A DNA stretch of 64,000 bases from Vagococcus salmoninarum (GTDB lineage Bacteria; Bacillota; Bacilli; Lactobacillales; Vagococcaceae), in NCBI RefSeq assembly GCF_003987495.1, contig NZ_NGJU01000001.1, positions 276,744 through 340,743 on the forward strand, in the 5' to 3' direction. A program made the position numbers and the translations under genes. The notes below the pieces were generated by a model that was given only the letters and a program-made list of their open reading frames with translations, was not told the origin of the DNA and ran no database searches. Below, piece after piece: positions 56,986 through 64,000 of the stretch; the first letter of the stretch is position 1, and every line of letters begins with the position of its first letter.

Positions 56986-57759
56986 TTAAATTAAATTGTA
57001 CTGTCTTAAAGCTCTTAAAATCCCATCTTCCCGGTGACTCGTTGTAACATAAGTGGCGATTTCTTTTAATTCAGGTCGGGCATTGCCCATGGCGATACGG
57101 TAATCACAGGCTTTTAGTAAGTCGATGTCGTTAGGACCATCACCGAAACCATAAGTAGGGACGCCTTCAAGACCTAAAGCTTTAACAAATTCCTGGACGC
57201 CTTTACCTTTAGAACCGCCTTTGTTGATGACGTCTATCGAGTAAGGGGTGTTACGGAAGAAAGTTAACTCTGGAAAGTTTTCAGCATAAAGCTCATCATG
57301 GCCTTGGCCTAAAACGAGAAGCATGTTTAAATCGCGTTCTAAATGTAAATTTTTATTAACTTCAGGTAAATTAGAATGAATAAAGGCATAAGTTTTTTTG
57401 ACTATCTCATTATGATTAGAGACGTTAATTAAGTCTGGAGTGTAATAACCAATTTCATGGCCTAAAGCTTGGGTTTGTTCGTATAAACGTTGGCTAACGT
57501 CACTAGGAATAAAATCACTATAAATTTCTTTGCCTTCGTAGAGGACGTATTGGCCATTCATCGTAATTAATGAGTCAATGCCTGTACGGGCACTAATTTC
57601 TTTGACTTCTAAATTTGTTCGACCAGTAGCAATCACTGGAATAATATTGTTTTCTTGTAGTTGAATAATCGCTTGACTTGTTTCGATTGTTACGTCAGAA
57701 TGCTCATTTAACAGCGTTCCATCTAAATCAAAAAAAGCGATCCCTTTAACTTTTTCCAT
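56986..57759 (-). CDS. HAD-superfamily Cof-type phosphatase
   Basis: This 257-aa cytosolic phosphatase has motif I FFDLDGTLLNE (nucleophile Asp about 11), motif II VIATGRTN, the C2B cap (about 85-185), motif III Lys in NKGGSKGKG and motif IV GFGDGPNDIDLL. Cof-type enzymes dephosphorylate sugar phosphates, flavin or pyridoxal phosphates with broad range; the substrate is not predictable. A single leftward gene with AAGGAG upstream, it lies between ssrA and the two-component system. Confidence 0.9.
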   Translation of the reverse strand: MEKVKGIAFFDLDGTLLNEHSDVTIETSQAIIQLQENNIIPVIATGRTNLEVKEISARTGIDSLITMNGQYVLYEGKEIYSDFIPSDVSQRLYEQTQALGHEIGYYTPDLINVSNHNEIVKKTYAFIHSNLPEVNKNLHLERDLNMLLVLGQGHDELYAENFPELTFFRNTPYSIDVINKGGSKGKGVQEFVKALGLEGVPTYGFGDGPNDIDLLKACDYRIAMGNARPELKEIATYVTTSHREDGILRALRQYNLI

Positions 57760-57994
57760 GAATGAGTCTCCTTTAAATGCTTAGTAACGATTAAACGACC
57801 TAATTGTCGCCTAATACCTTCTTAATAGTAGCAAAAAAAACGTGAAATCGCTAGATTAAGATAATAAACCTGAGGATTTCTTGAAATCCCTAAGTCTAGC
57901 AGAGCTAAACCTTGAGAAAGGCGCTTAAATAAGGGGAATAATCGAAAGCTTTGGGAAGAAGTTGTGAAGAGTTTATTTTACCCTCCTAACTATA

Positions 57995-58000
57995 GTATAA
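57995..58000 (+). promoter_or_regulatory. Probable -10 box for the two-component operon
   Basis: TATAAT 42 bp before the response-regulator start. The -35 region (TTATTT) is poor, which suggests activator help or autoregulation. Confidence 0.4.
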
Positions 58001-58041
58001 TTAAAATAACGAAGTTGTTAAAAGTAGAGGAGATGGCATAA

Positions 58042-58764
58042 ATGAAAGTACTAATGATAGAAGATAACGAGTCAGTTTCAGAAATGATGCAAATGTTTTT
58101 TTTAAATGAAAAGTGGGATGCAACGTTCAAATACGACGGTAAAGAAGGGTTAGAGGCCTTTTCAGCAGAGCCGGAAAGCTGGGATATGATAACCCTAGAC
58201 TTAAATTTACCAACAATGGACGGCGTTTCCGTCTGTCGGGAAATTCGCAAAGTCTCAAGTACAGTCCCAATTATTATGTTAACAGCCCGAGATTCAGAAA
58301 GCGATCAAGTCATTGGCTTGGAAATGGGGGCCGATGATTATGTGACGAAACCTTTTAGTCCGATTACTTTAATCGCTCGGATGAAAGCTTTACATCGCCG
58401 GGTGGAACTAGCTGAAGGTGCCTCACAAACGGAAAGTGAAGCCGCTGGTTTTGACGTGACAACGGATCACTTTAGAATGAACACGAAAACCCGGGAAGCT
58501 TATTTAGCAGATCAACCAATCGAAGGTTTAACACCGAAGGAATTTGACTTGTTATATACACTAGCTAAGAAACCGCGGCAAGTTTTCTCAAGAGAGCAGT
58601 TATTAGAGATGGTTTGGGATTATCAATACTTTGGTGATGAACGAACTGTCGATGCCCATATTAAAAAATTAAGACAAAAAATCGAAAAAGTTGGTCCCCA
58701 AGTCATTCAAACTGTTTGGGGTGTTGGCTACAAATTCGATGACTCGGGAGTCGAGGCTCAATGA
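58042..58764 (+). CDS. OmpR-family response regulator
   Basis: This is a 240-aa protein. The receiver domain (about 1-118) has the acidic pair in MIEDNES, phospho-acceptor Asp53 in TLDLNLP, Thr in MLTARD and Lys in VTKPFSP. The winged-helix output domain (about 140-235) has LTPKEFDLLYTLAKKPRQVFSREQLLEMVWDY and RTVDAHIKKLRQKI. The start follows GAGGAG. The gene overlaps its sensor kinase by 4 bp. Similar single RR/HK pairs in enterococci respond to envelope or stationary-phase signals; the target genes are not known here. Confidence 0.94.
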   Translation: MKVLMIEDNESVSEMMQMFFLNEKWDATFKYDGKEGLEAFSAEPESWDMITLDLNLPTMDGVSVCREIRKVSSTVPIIMLTARDSESDQVIGLEMGADDYVTKPFSPITLIARMKALHRRVELAEGASQTESEAAGFDVTTDHFRMNTKTREAYLADQPIEGLTPKEFDLLYTLAKKPRQVFSREQLLEMVWDYQYFGDERTVDAHIKKLRQKIEKVGPQVIQTVWGVGYKFDDSGVEAQ

Positions 58765-60212
58765 AATACCTTTTTCAACAAATGATTGCTTTCTGGGCAA
58801 TTATTTTAACAATCTTAATTGTCGTTGGAATATCTTTCACCCAATTTACAAAACAAACGGTAATGGTCAGTAATTATGAGCAAATGGAAGGCTATGCTAA
58901 GAGTGTCCAAGAAATCAGTAAAGAAGCGCCAGAAAACTTATTATTGAATATTAATTTAGTCGAAGTAATCATGAAAACGCAAGATGTTTCCTTTTACTAT
59001 GCTAATGTTGAAAAGAAATTAGAGTACCCAAAAGGTTTTAAAGGTCAAAAGATGAGCTTTGTTAGTGAGAAAGACTGGCAACGAGTGACTGAGGGAGAAG
59101 TTATTCGTGGAATCGTTGAAACCGGTGGTAAAGGTCCAGGTAATCGCCAAGCAATGATTGTCCAACCGCTATTTTTATTTGATGGCACAGACAATCGTTT
59201 TGTGGGAGCAATTGCTGTTACCCAACCAATTAAAACCATTGAAAATAGTATGCGGGGCTTAACGGAAAACTTGTTTAAAGGCTTCTTAATTTCAAGTATT
59301 ATTGCCTTGATCTTTAGTTATGTGATTGCCCAATTCCAAGTCAACCGGATCAATCGCATGAAAAAAGCGACTCGTCAAATCTCTTCAGGAAATTTTGATG
59401 TCAATTTAGAAGTTAAAGGCAATGATGAATTAGATGAATTGGCTCAAGATTTCAATGTCATGGCTAGCGCGTTAAAGGAATCTAACGAAGAAATTCAGCG
59501 GCAAGAAGATCGCCGCCGTCAATTTATGGCTGATGCCGCCCATGAAATGCGAACACCATTAACGACGATCAACGGTTTGCTGGAAGGGATTGCTTACAAC
59601 GCTATTCCTAAAGACCAAGAAGAAAAATGTATTCAATTGATGCGAAATGAGACCACTCGTTTAATTCGCTTAGTCAATGAGAACTTAGACTATGAAAAAA
59701 TCCGGACGAATCAAATTAGTATGGTCATTCAAAAATTTAGTGCCACAGAAACCTTAAAACAAATTGTCCAACAACTTTCTGGGAAAGCGGAAGCGTCAAA
59801 TAATAAGCTGACTTTAGTCTCAGAAGAAGAGGTGTCTGTCTACGCCGACTATGATCGTTTTGTCCAAATTTTAGTTAACATTATTCAAAATGCAATTCAG
59901 TTTACTGAGAATGGCGAGATTACGATTACTGTTGAAAAGGGCTATTTAGAAACCATTGTTAAAGTTCAAGATACAGGAATTGGTATGACGGCAGAGGAAG
60001 TATCTAATATTTGGGAACGCTACTATAAAGTTGATCCCTCGCGTAAAAATACGAAGTATGGTGAATCTGGCCTAGGTTTATCGATTGTTCATCAGCTAGT
60101 TAAATTACATAAAGGGTCGATTGAAGTAGCCAGTGAAAAAGATCAAGGAACCACATTTACAGTTATTTTTCCAGATGAGAAACATGACTCTAAAACAGAA
60201 CTTGAAAAATAA
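58761..60212 (+). CDS. Sensor histidine kinase
   Basis: This 483-aa membrane kinase has TM1 about 7-27, an extracellular sensor domain about 28-165, TM2 about 170-190, a HAMP domain about 190-243 (VNRINRMKKATRQISSGNF), HisKA with phospho-His about 260 in ADAAHEMRTPLTTI, and HATPase about 365-475 (N box NIIQNAIQF, G1 DTGIGMT, G2 GESGLGLSI). The sensor domain has no named family visible. It phosphorylates the response regulator encoded by the overlapping upstream gene. Confidence 0.94.
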   Translation: MKYLFQQMIAFWAIILTILIVVGISFTQFTKQTVMVSNYEQMEGYAKSVQEISKEAPENLLLNINLVEVIMKTQDVSFYYANVEKKLEYPKGFKGQKMSFVSEKDWQRVTEGEVIRGIVETGGKGPGNRQAMIVQPLFLFDGTDNRFVGAIAVTQPIKTIENSMRGLTENLFKGFLISSIIALIFSYVIAQFQVNRINRMKKATRQISSGNFDVNLEVKGNDELDELAQDFNVMASALKESNEEIQRQEDRRRQFMADAAHEMRTPLTTINGLLEGIAYNAIPKDQEEKCIQLMRNETTRLIRLVNENLDYEKIRTNQISMVIQKFSATETLKQIVQQLSGKAEASNNKLTLVSEEEVSVYADYDRFVQILVNIIQNAIQFTENGEITITVEKGYLETIVKVQDTGIGMTAEEVSNIWERYYKVDPSRKNTKYGESGLGLSIVHQLVKLHKGSIEVASEKDQGTTFTVIFPDEKHDSKTELEK

Positions 60213-60215
60213 ACT

Positions 60216-60252
60216 AAAAAGCAGAACTATGACAAAAGTCATAGTTCTTTTC
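60216..60252 (+). terminator. Terminator of the two-component operon
   Basis: GAACTATGAC-AAAA-GTCATAGTTC, with a run of A on the left and TTTTCC on the right. Confidence 0.9.
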
Positions 60253-60345
60253 CTTTAAGTAAGAAAGAAAAGTCCCTCATTATATACGTCAGAGCAGAAA
60301 TTTGTTACACTAGGGACAATAAACTAGGATAAAAAGGTGATAAAA

Positions 60346-60627
60346 ATGGAAGATAGTTACAGTTATCCACTAGACATTTCGTGGACCCAAGAAGAAATGC
60401 TGGCTGTTATGGATATGTGGCAAGCATTGGAAGACTTGTATGAAAAAGGTATGAGCGCTAGCTTATTTTTAGAAAAACACGGAAACTTTAAAAAAGTTGT
60501 TAAAAGTATTGGTGAAGAGCGTTCTTTAGGCAAAGAGTTTGAAGCCGTTTCTGGTTATTCTTTGTATCGAGCAGTGGCAGCTGCTAAAAAAGCACCTGGA
60601 ACAGTGATTAAAATGAAGGGAGCGTAA
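60346..60627 (+). CDS. UPF0223 family protein (YktA-like)
   Basis: The start is ATG at 60346, ten bases after AAAAGG; an upstream GTG is possible but shifts the family start. At 93 aa it has the size of the UPF0223 family. It has YSYPLDISWTQEEMLAVMDMWQALEDLYEKG at the N terminus and LEKHGNFKKVVKSIGEERSLGKEFE, then SGYSLYRAVAAAKKA. The function is unknown. The position before an inositol-monophosphatase-like gene and typA is conserved in Bacilli. It ends 2 bp before the next gene. Confidence 0.85.
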   Translation: MEDSYSYPLDISWTQEEMLAVMDMWQALEDLYEKGMSASLFLEKHGNFKKVVKSIGEERSLGKEFEAVSGYSLYRAVAAAKKAPGTVIKMKGA

Positions 60628-60629
60628 AG

Positions 60630-61400
60630 ATGACAAATCAAAAGATGGCCGAAGAAATTAAAAGTTGGATTTATGAAGCTGCTGAAAGCATTAAAATTAA
60701 GCTTCAGTCCCCTTTGATCGTTGAAGAAAAAAGCAATCATGCTGATCTAGTAACGAATGTTGATAAAGAAACGGAAGCTTTTTTTGTTAAAAAGATTCGT
60801 GAAAATTATCCAGACGATCAAATTCTCGGGGAAGAAGGTCTCGGCGACGAGGTCACTGATTTTAAAGGTCGGGTCTGGATCATTGATCCAATTGATGGCA
60901 CCTTGAATTTTGTTAAACAACAAGATAATTTTTGTACCATGTTAGCCGTCTTTGAAGATGGTGTGGGTCAACTTGGCTTCATTTATGAAATCATGCGTGA
61001 CGAACTTGTTTGGGGTGGCCGAGGAATCGGTGTGCATCTAAATGATGAGCCATTAAAAGAGCCAGAAAATATCGGTATTAAGGAAGGTATTATTAGCGTT
61101 AATACAGCGATGTTTTTAAAAGATAAGTTCCAAACCCAAAATTTTTCAATGGAAGCTCTAGCTGTGCGGATGACTGGCTGTGCTGGGATTGGTTTTAAAG
61201 AATTATTAAAAGGTAATCAAAACGCGTATATTAGCTATTTACAACCTTGGGATTATGCGCCTGGTAAAGTCCTCAGTGATGAGTTAGGCATTGAGTTAGC
61301 GGATTTACGTGGGGAAGCGTTAGATTTAAGGCAAAAAGTCCCGCTGATTGCTGCTACGCCTAAGACTTTGGCAGATTATCAAAAGCATTGTCGCTCATAA
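60630..61400 (+). CDS. Inositol monophosphatase family protein
   Basis: This is a 256-aa Mg-dependent phosphatase. Motifs: DLVTNVDKETEAFF, ILGEEGLGDE (metal-binding Glu), WIIDPIDGTLNFVKQ (the D-x-I-D-G-T metal site), and PWDYAPGKVL (final Asp). It is placed like SuhB/YktC, which hydrolyses inositol-1-phosphate or related sugar phosphates and may also act on nucleotides such as PAP. The start is 2 bp after UPF0223, with GGAG within that gene's end, so the two are one operon. Confidence 0.92.
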   Translation: MTNQKMAEEIKSWIYEAAESIKIKLQSPLIVEEKSNHADLVTNVDKETEAFFVKKIRENYPDDQILGEEGLGDEVTDFKGRVWIIDPIDGTLNFVKQQDNFCTMLAVFEDGVGQLGFIYEIMRDELVWGGRGIGVHLNDEPLKEPENIGIKEGIISVNTAMFLKDKFQTQNFSMEALAVRMTGCAGIGFKELLKGNQNAYISYLQPWDYAPGKVLSDELGIELADLRGEALDLRQKVPLIAATPKTLADYQKHCRS

Positions 61401-61456
61401 AAAAAAGAGTGAAAAAGGTCCATTAAAATATTTTTTATTTTTCTGAAAACTTTTTA

Positions 61457-61486
61457 TTGTTTTTCATAGTGATTCTTTGGTATAAT
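61457..61486 (+). promoter_or_regulatory. typA promoter
   Basis: -35 TTGTTT (61457-61462), 18-bp spacer and an extended -10 TGGTATAAT (61478-61486). Confidence 0.65.
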
Positions 61487-61557
61487 GAAAAGTCGAGTAA
61501 ATTATGTCGGTCGTTTTAAAGCATAACAGATGCTTAAATAGTGAGGAGAATAATAAA

Positions 61558-63396
61558 GTGAAATTAAGAGAAGATATCCGTAACGTAGCTATCATAGCCC
61601 ACGTTGACCACGGTAAAACAACAATGGTAGATGAATTATTGAAACAATCTGATACATTAGATGGTCGTTTGAACTTACAAGAACGAGCAATGGATTCTAA
61701 TGATATTGAAAAAGAACGTGGTATTACAATTTTAGCTAAAAATACTGCTGTAAGTTACAAAGGTACGAAAATCAACATCTTGGATACTCCAGGACATGCG
61801 GATTTCGGTGGCGAAGTTGAACGTATCATGAAAATGGTTGATGGTGTGTTATTAGTCGTAGATGCTTACGAAGGAACAATGCCTCAAACACGTTTCGTTT
61901 TGAAAAAAGCCTTAGAACAAAAATTAATTCCAATCGTTTTAGTTAACAAAATTGATAAACCAGCGGCTCGTCCAGCTGAAGTTATTGATGAAGTGCTAGA
62001 ATTATTTATCGAATTAGGGGCTGACGATGACCAATTAGAGTTCCCAGTTATTTACACATCAGGTATCAATGGTACGTCAAGTGCCTCAGAAGATCCTGCT
62101 GATCAAGAAGCGTCAATGGATCCAGTTTTCGATACGATTATCGATCACATCCCTGCGCCAGTTGATAATAGCGATGAAGGACTACAATTCCAAGTGTCTT
62201 TATTAGATTACAATGACTACTTAGGTCGTGTCGGTATTGGTCGTGTGTTCCGTGGGAAAATCAAAGTTGGGGATCAAGTGTCATTAATGAAACTTGACGG
62301 CTCAGCTAAAAACTTCCGTGTCACAAAATTATTTGGTTTCTTCGGTTTAGACCGAGTGGAAATCAACGAAGCGAAAGCTGGCGATTTAATTGCGATTTCA
62401 GGAATGGAAGACATCTTCGTTGGAGAAACAGTTACCCCTGTGGATCAACAAGACGCTTTACCAATCTTGCACATCGATGAACCAACGTTACAAATGACAT
62501 TCTTAGTTAATAATTCACCATTTGCTGGTCGTGAAGGTAAATTCGTTACTTCTCGTAAAATTGAAGAACGTTTACTTAGCCAATTACAAACAGATGTGTC
62601 ATTAAAAGTTGATCCTACTGATTCACCAGATGCTTGGGTTGTTTCAGGTCGTGGAGAATTACACTTATCAATCTTAATCGAAAACATGCGTCGTGAAGGC
62701 TTTGAGTTACAAGTATCACGTCCGAAAGTAATCGTTAAAGAATTTGACGGTGTTAAATGCGAACCTTTTGAACGTGTCCAAATTGACACGCCTGAAGAAT
62801 ACATGGGTGGCATCATCGAGTCTTTAAGTAACCGTAAAGGTGAAATGCAAGACATGATCCATACTGGTAACGGTCAAATCCGTTTAATCTTCTTAGCCCC
62901 AGCTCGTGGCTTAATCGGTTATACAACTGAATTTATGTCAATGACCCGTGGTTACGGAATCATGCACCACACTTTCGATCAATACTTACCAATGATTAAA
63001 GGTTCAATCGGCGGCCGTCGTAACGGTGCCTTAGTTTCTGTTGATACAGGTAAAGCAACGACTTATAGTATTATGAGTGTTGAAGAACGTGGAACAGTCT
63101 TTGTTGAACCAGGTACTGAAGTTTACGAAGGTATGGTTGTTGGTTCAAACAGTCGTGAAAATGACTTAGGTGTTAACGTGACGAAAGCGAAACAACAAAC
63201 TAACGTCCGTTCTGCTAATAAAGACCAAACTAACGTTATTAAAAAACCTAAAGTAATGTCATTAGAAGAATCATTAGAGTTCTTAACTGATGATGAGTTC
63301 TGTGAAGTAACACCAGAAAGCATCCGTTTAAGAAAACAAATCTTAAACAAAAGCGAACGTGAAAAAGAACAAAAGAAAAACAAAAAAGTCGATTAA
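61558..63396 (+). CDS. typA: Translational GTPase TypA/BipA
   Basis: The start is GTG at 61558, preceded by GAGGAG; it matches the family N terminus [22 protein letters not shown]. The longer upstream frame has no start signal. The protein is 612 aa. GTPase motifs: G1 AHVDHGKT, G2 RGITI, G3 [12 protein letters not shown]4 NKIDKP. EF-G-like domains II, III and V and the TypA-specific C-terminal domain follow. It binds the ribosome and assists 50S assembly at low temperature or under stress. A cold-shock gene lies downstream. A low-complexity Lys-rich tail ends the protein. Confidence 0.96.
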   Translation: MKLREDIRNVAIIAHVDHGKTTMVDELLKQSDTLDGRLNLQERAMDSNDIEKERGITILAKNTAVSYKGTKINILDTPGHADFGGEVERIMKMVDGVLLVVDAYEGTMPQTRFVLKKALEQKLIPIVLVNKIDKPAARPAEVIDEVLELFIELGADDDQLEFPVIYTSGINGTSSASEDPADQEASMDPVFDTIIDHIPAPVDNSDEGLQFQVSLLDYNDYLGRVGIGRVFRGKIKVGDQVSLMKLDGSAKNFRVTKLFGFFGLDRVEINEAKAGDLIAISGMEDIFVGETVTPVDQQDALPILHIDEPTLQMTFLVNNSPFAGREGKFVTSRKIEERLLSQLQTDVSLKVDPTDSPDAWVVSGRGELHLSILIENMRREGFELQVSRPKVIVKEFDGVKCEPFERVQIDTPEEYMGGIIESLSNRKGEMQDMIHTGNGQIRLIFLAPARGLIGYTTEFMSMTRGYGIMHHTFDQYLPMIKGSIGGRRNGALVSVDTGKATTYSIMSVEERGTVFVEPGTEVYEGMVVGSNSRENDLGVNVTKAKQQTNVRSANKDQTNVIKKPKVMSLEESLEFLTDDEFCEVTPESIRLRKQILNKSEREKEQKKNKKVD

Positions 63397-63408
63397 TTTG
63401 ATTTTTGT

Positions 63409-63438
63409 AAGCCAGGACTTAATGTCTTGGCTTTTTTT
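63409..63438 (+). terminator. typA terminator
   Basis: AAGCCAGGAC-TTAAT-GTCTTGGCTT (one G-T pair) followed by a run of T. Confidence 0.9.
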
Positions 63439-63639
63439 ATGTTGGATTGAAAAAATGATAATTAAGAAAACGGTTAAATTGCCATTGAAGTTCTTAGAGG
63501 AGTACAGTATAATGAAAATGTAGTTAAGAATTATTAGCAAAGGGTTTAAAAAAGTTACCTTTATTAGTTAAAAGTAAGTTCTTCAGACAACAGCTATAAT
63601 AATTAATTGCAAAGTAAAGATTATTGGAGGTTCTATTTA

Positions 63640-63840
63640 ATGGAACAAGGTAAAGTGAAATGGTTTAACAACGAAAAAGGCTTTGGATTTTTAGAAATTG
63701 AAGGGCAAGAAGATGTTTTTGTACATTTTTCAGCTATTCAAGGAGACGGATTCAAATCTTTAGAAGAAGGTCAAGAAGTTGAATTTACTGTTGTTGAAGG
63801 CGAAAGAGGCCCTCAAGCTGCAGAAGTTACTAAACTTTAA
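63640..63840 (+). CDS. csp: Cold-shock protein (CspA family)
   Basis: The start is ATG at 63640, nine bases after GGAGG; the 11 extra codons upstream are leader. The protein is 66 aa: one OB-fold with RNP1 KGFGFLEI and RNP2 VFVHFSAI, plus KWFNNEKG at the start. It binds single-stranded nucleic acid and melts mRNA structure at low temperature. The gap upstream (63439-63639) holds an AT-rich leader of about 150 nt, as expected for a cold-shock mRNA, but I cannot point to a cold-box. Confidence 0.95.
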   Translation: MEQGKVKWFNNEKGFGFLEIEGQEDVFVHFSAIQGDGFKSLEEGQEVEFTVVEGERGPQAAEVTKL

Positions 63841-63929
63841 GATGTTTAACTAAACACACATTAATAAAAAACGGCTCTACGTCAAATTGTGTGGATGGCT
63901 AAAATTTAGTCGAATAAATAGTTACTTAG

Positions 63930-63963
63930 GCAGCTTCATCAGAAATGGTGAAGTTGCTTTTTT
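63930..63963 (+). terminator. Terminator near the right edge
   Basis: GCAGCTTCATCA-GAAA-TGGTGAAGTTGC (two G-U type pairs) followed by TTTTTT, about 90 bp after csp. Confidence 0.8.
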
Positions 63964-64000
63964 GTGTCACTTTAAAACTGATTAGAATGCGGTGTTTAAA

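Noticed and set aside
61504-61557. 18-residue extension of TypA
   Set aside because: No ribosome-binding site, and TypA homologues start at MKLREDIRN, which is the GTG at 61558.
62445-62855. Minus-strand reading frame inside typA
   Set aside because: Shadow of a strongly conserved gene; no ribosome-binding site or family features.

Overview
The window is low-GC Firmicutes DNA, most likely from the Enterococcaceae (Vagococcus- or Enterococcus-like). The inference rests on a WxL/DUF916/LPXTG surface-protein cluster, strong AGGAGG ribosome-binding sites, CcpA-type cre boxes, an UPF0223 (YktA)-suhB-typA neighbourhood, and a tmRNA whose encoded tag reads AKNENTFALAA. No 16S or other species marker is present, so the genus is not proven.

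Layout. 0-8.5 kb: a cell-surface complex locus holding a cut-off beta-helix/Ig-like protein, a large WxL protein with a MucBP domain, a small LPXTG protein, four tandem WxL proteins with Asp-Pro-rich linkers, a DUF916/DUF3324 anchor protein and a serine-recombinase-like protein that lacks the catalytic residues. 8.7-36.3 kb: metabolic and transport genes. These are a YehR-type lipoprotein; an AraC regulator with a PTS EIIC and a GH3 beta-glucosidase; a permease plus M20 amidohydrolase; a DUF2207 protein; a three-gene multi-sugar ABC importer; Ada-Ogt DNA repair; and a xylose cluster (xylA, a nonsense-mutated xylB, an aldose epimerase) flanked by two paralogous M20 dipeptidases and a YfcC permease. 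A GntR-gluconokinase-EIIC operon follows, with a clear cre/promoter/operator array. 36.6-42.8 kb: a PTPS-related membrane protein and a lactococcin-972-type bacteriocin locus (precursor, 7-TM protein, ABC ATPase, and an XRE regulator alongside).

43.109-56.529 kb is a 13.4 kb integrated island in the 3' end of ssrA (tmRNA). It is bounded by an 18-bp direct repeat and carries integrase arm-site repeats at both ends. Its genes are integrase, repressor, Cro-like and HTH proteins, prim-pol, P4-type primase-helicase, a repeat-rich putative replication origin, small unknowns, HNH, TerS, TerL, portal, a fused protease-capsid, and two head-completion proteins. No tail, lysis or host-recognition genes are present. 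This gene set matches a capsid-forming phage-inducible chromosomal island (cf-PICI): a satellite expected to build and fill its own capsids and take only tails from a helper phage. It is the most interesting object in the window.

56.5-64 kb returns to core genome: intact ssrA, a HAD phosphatase, an OmpR/HK two-component system, UPF0223, an inositol-phosphatase-family enzyme, TypA/BipA and a cold-shock protein.

How the parts work together: the sugar genes form modules of importer plus intracellular enzyme plus local regulator, with cre sites suggesting carbon-catabolite control. The surface genes encode a multi-protein wall complex. The bacteriocin locus and the satellite island sit next to each other around ssrA as the accessory part of the window.
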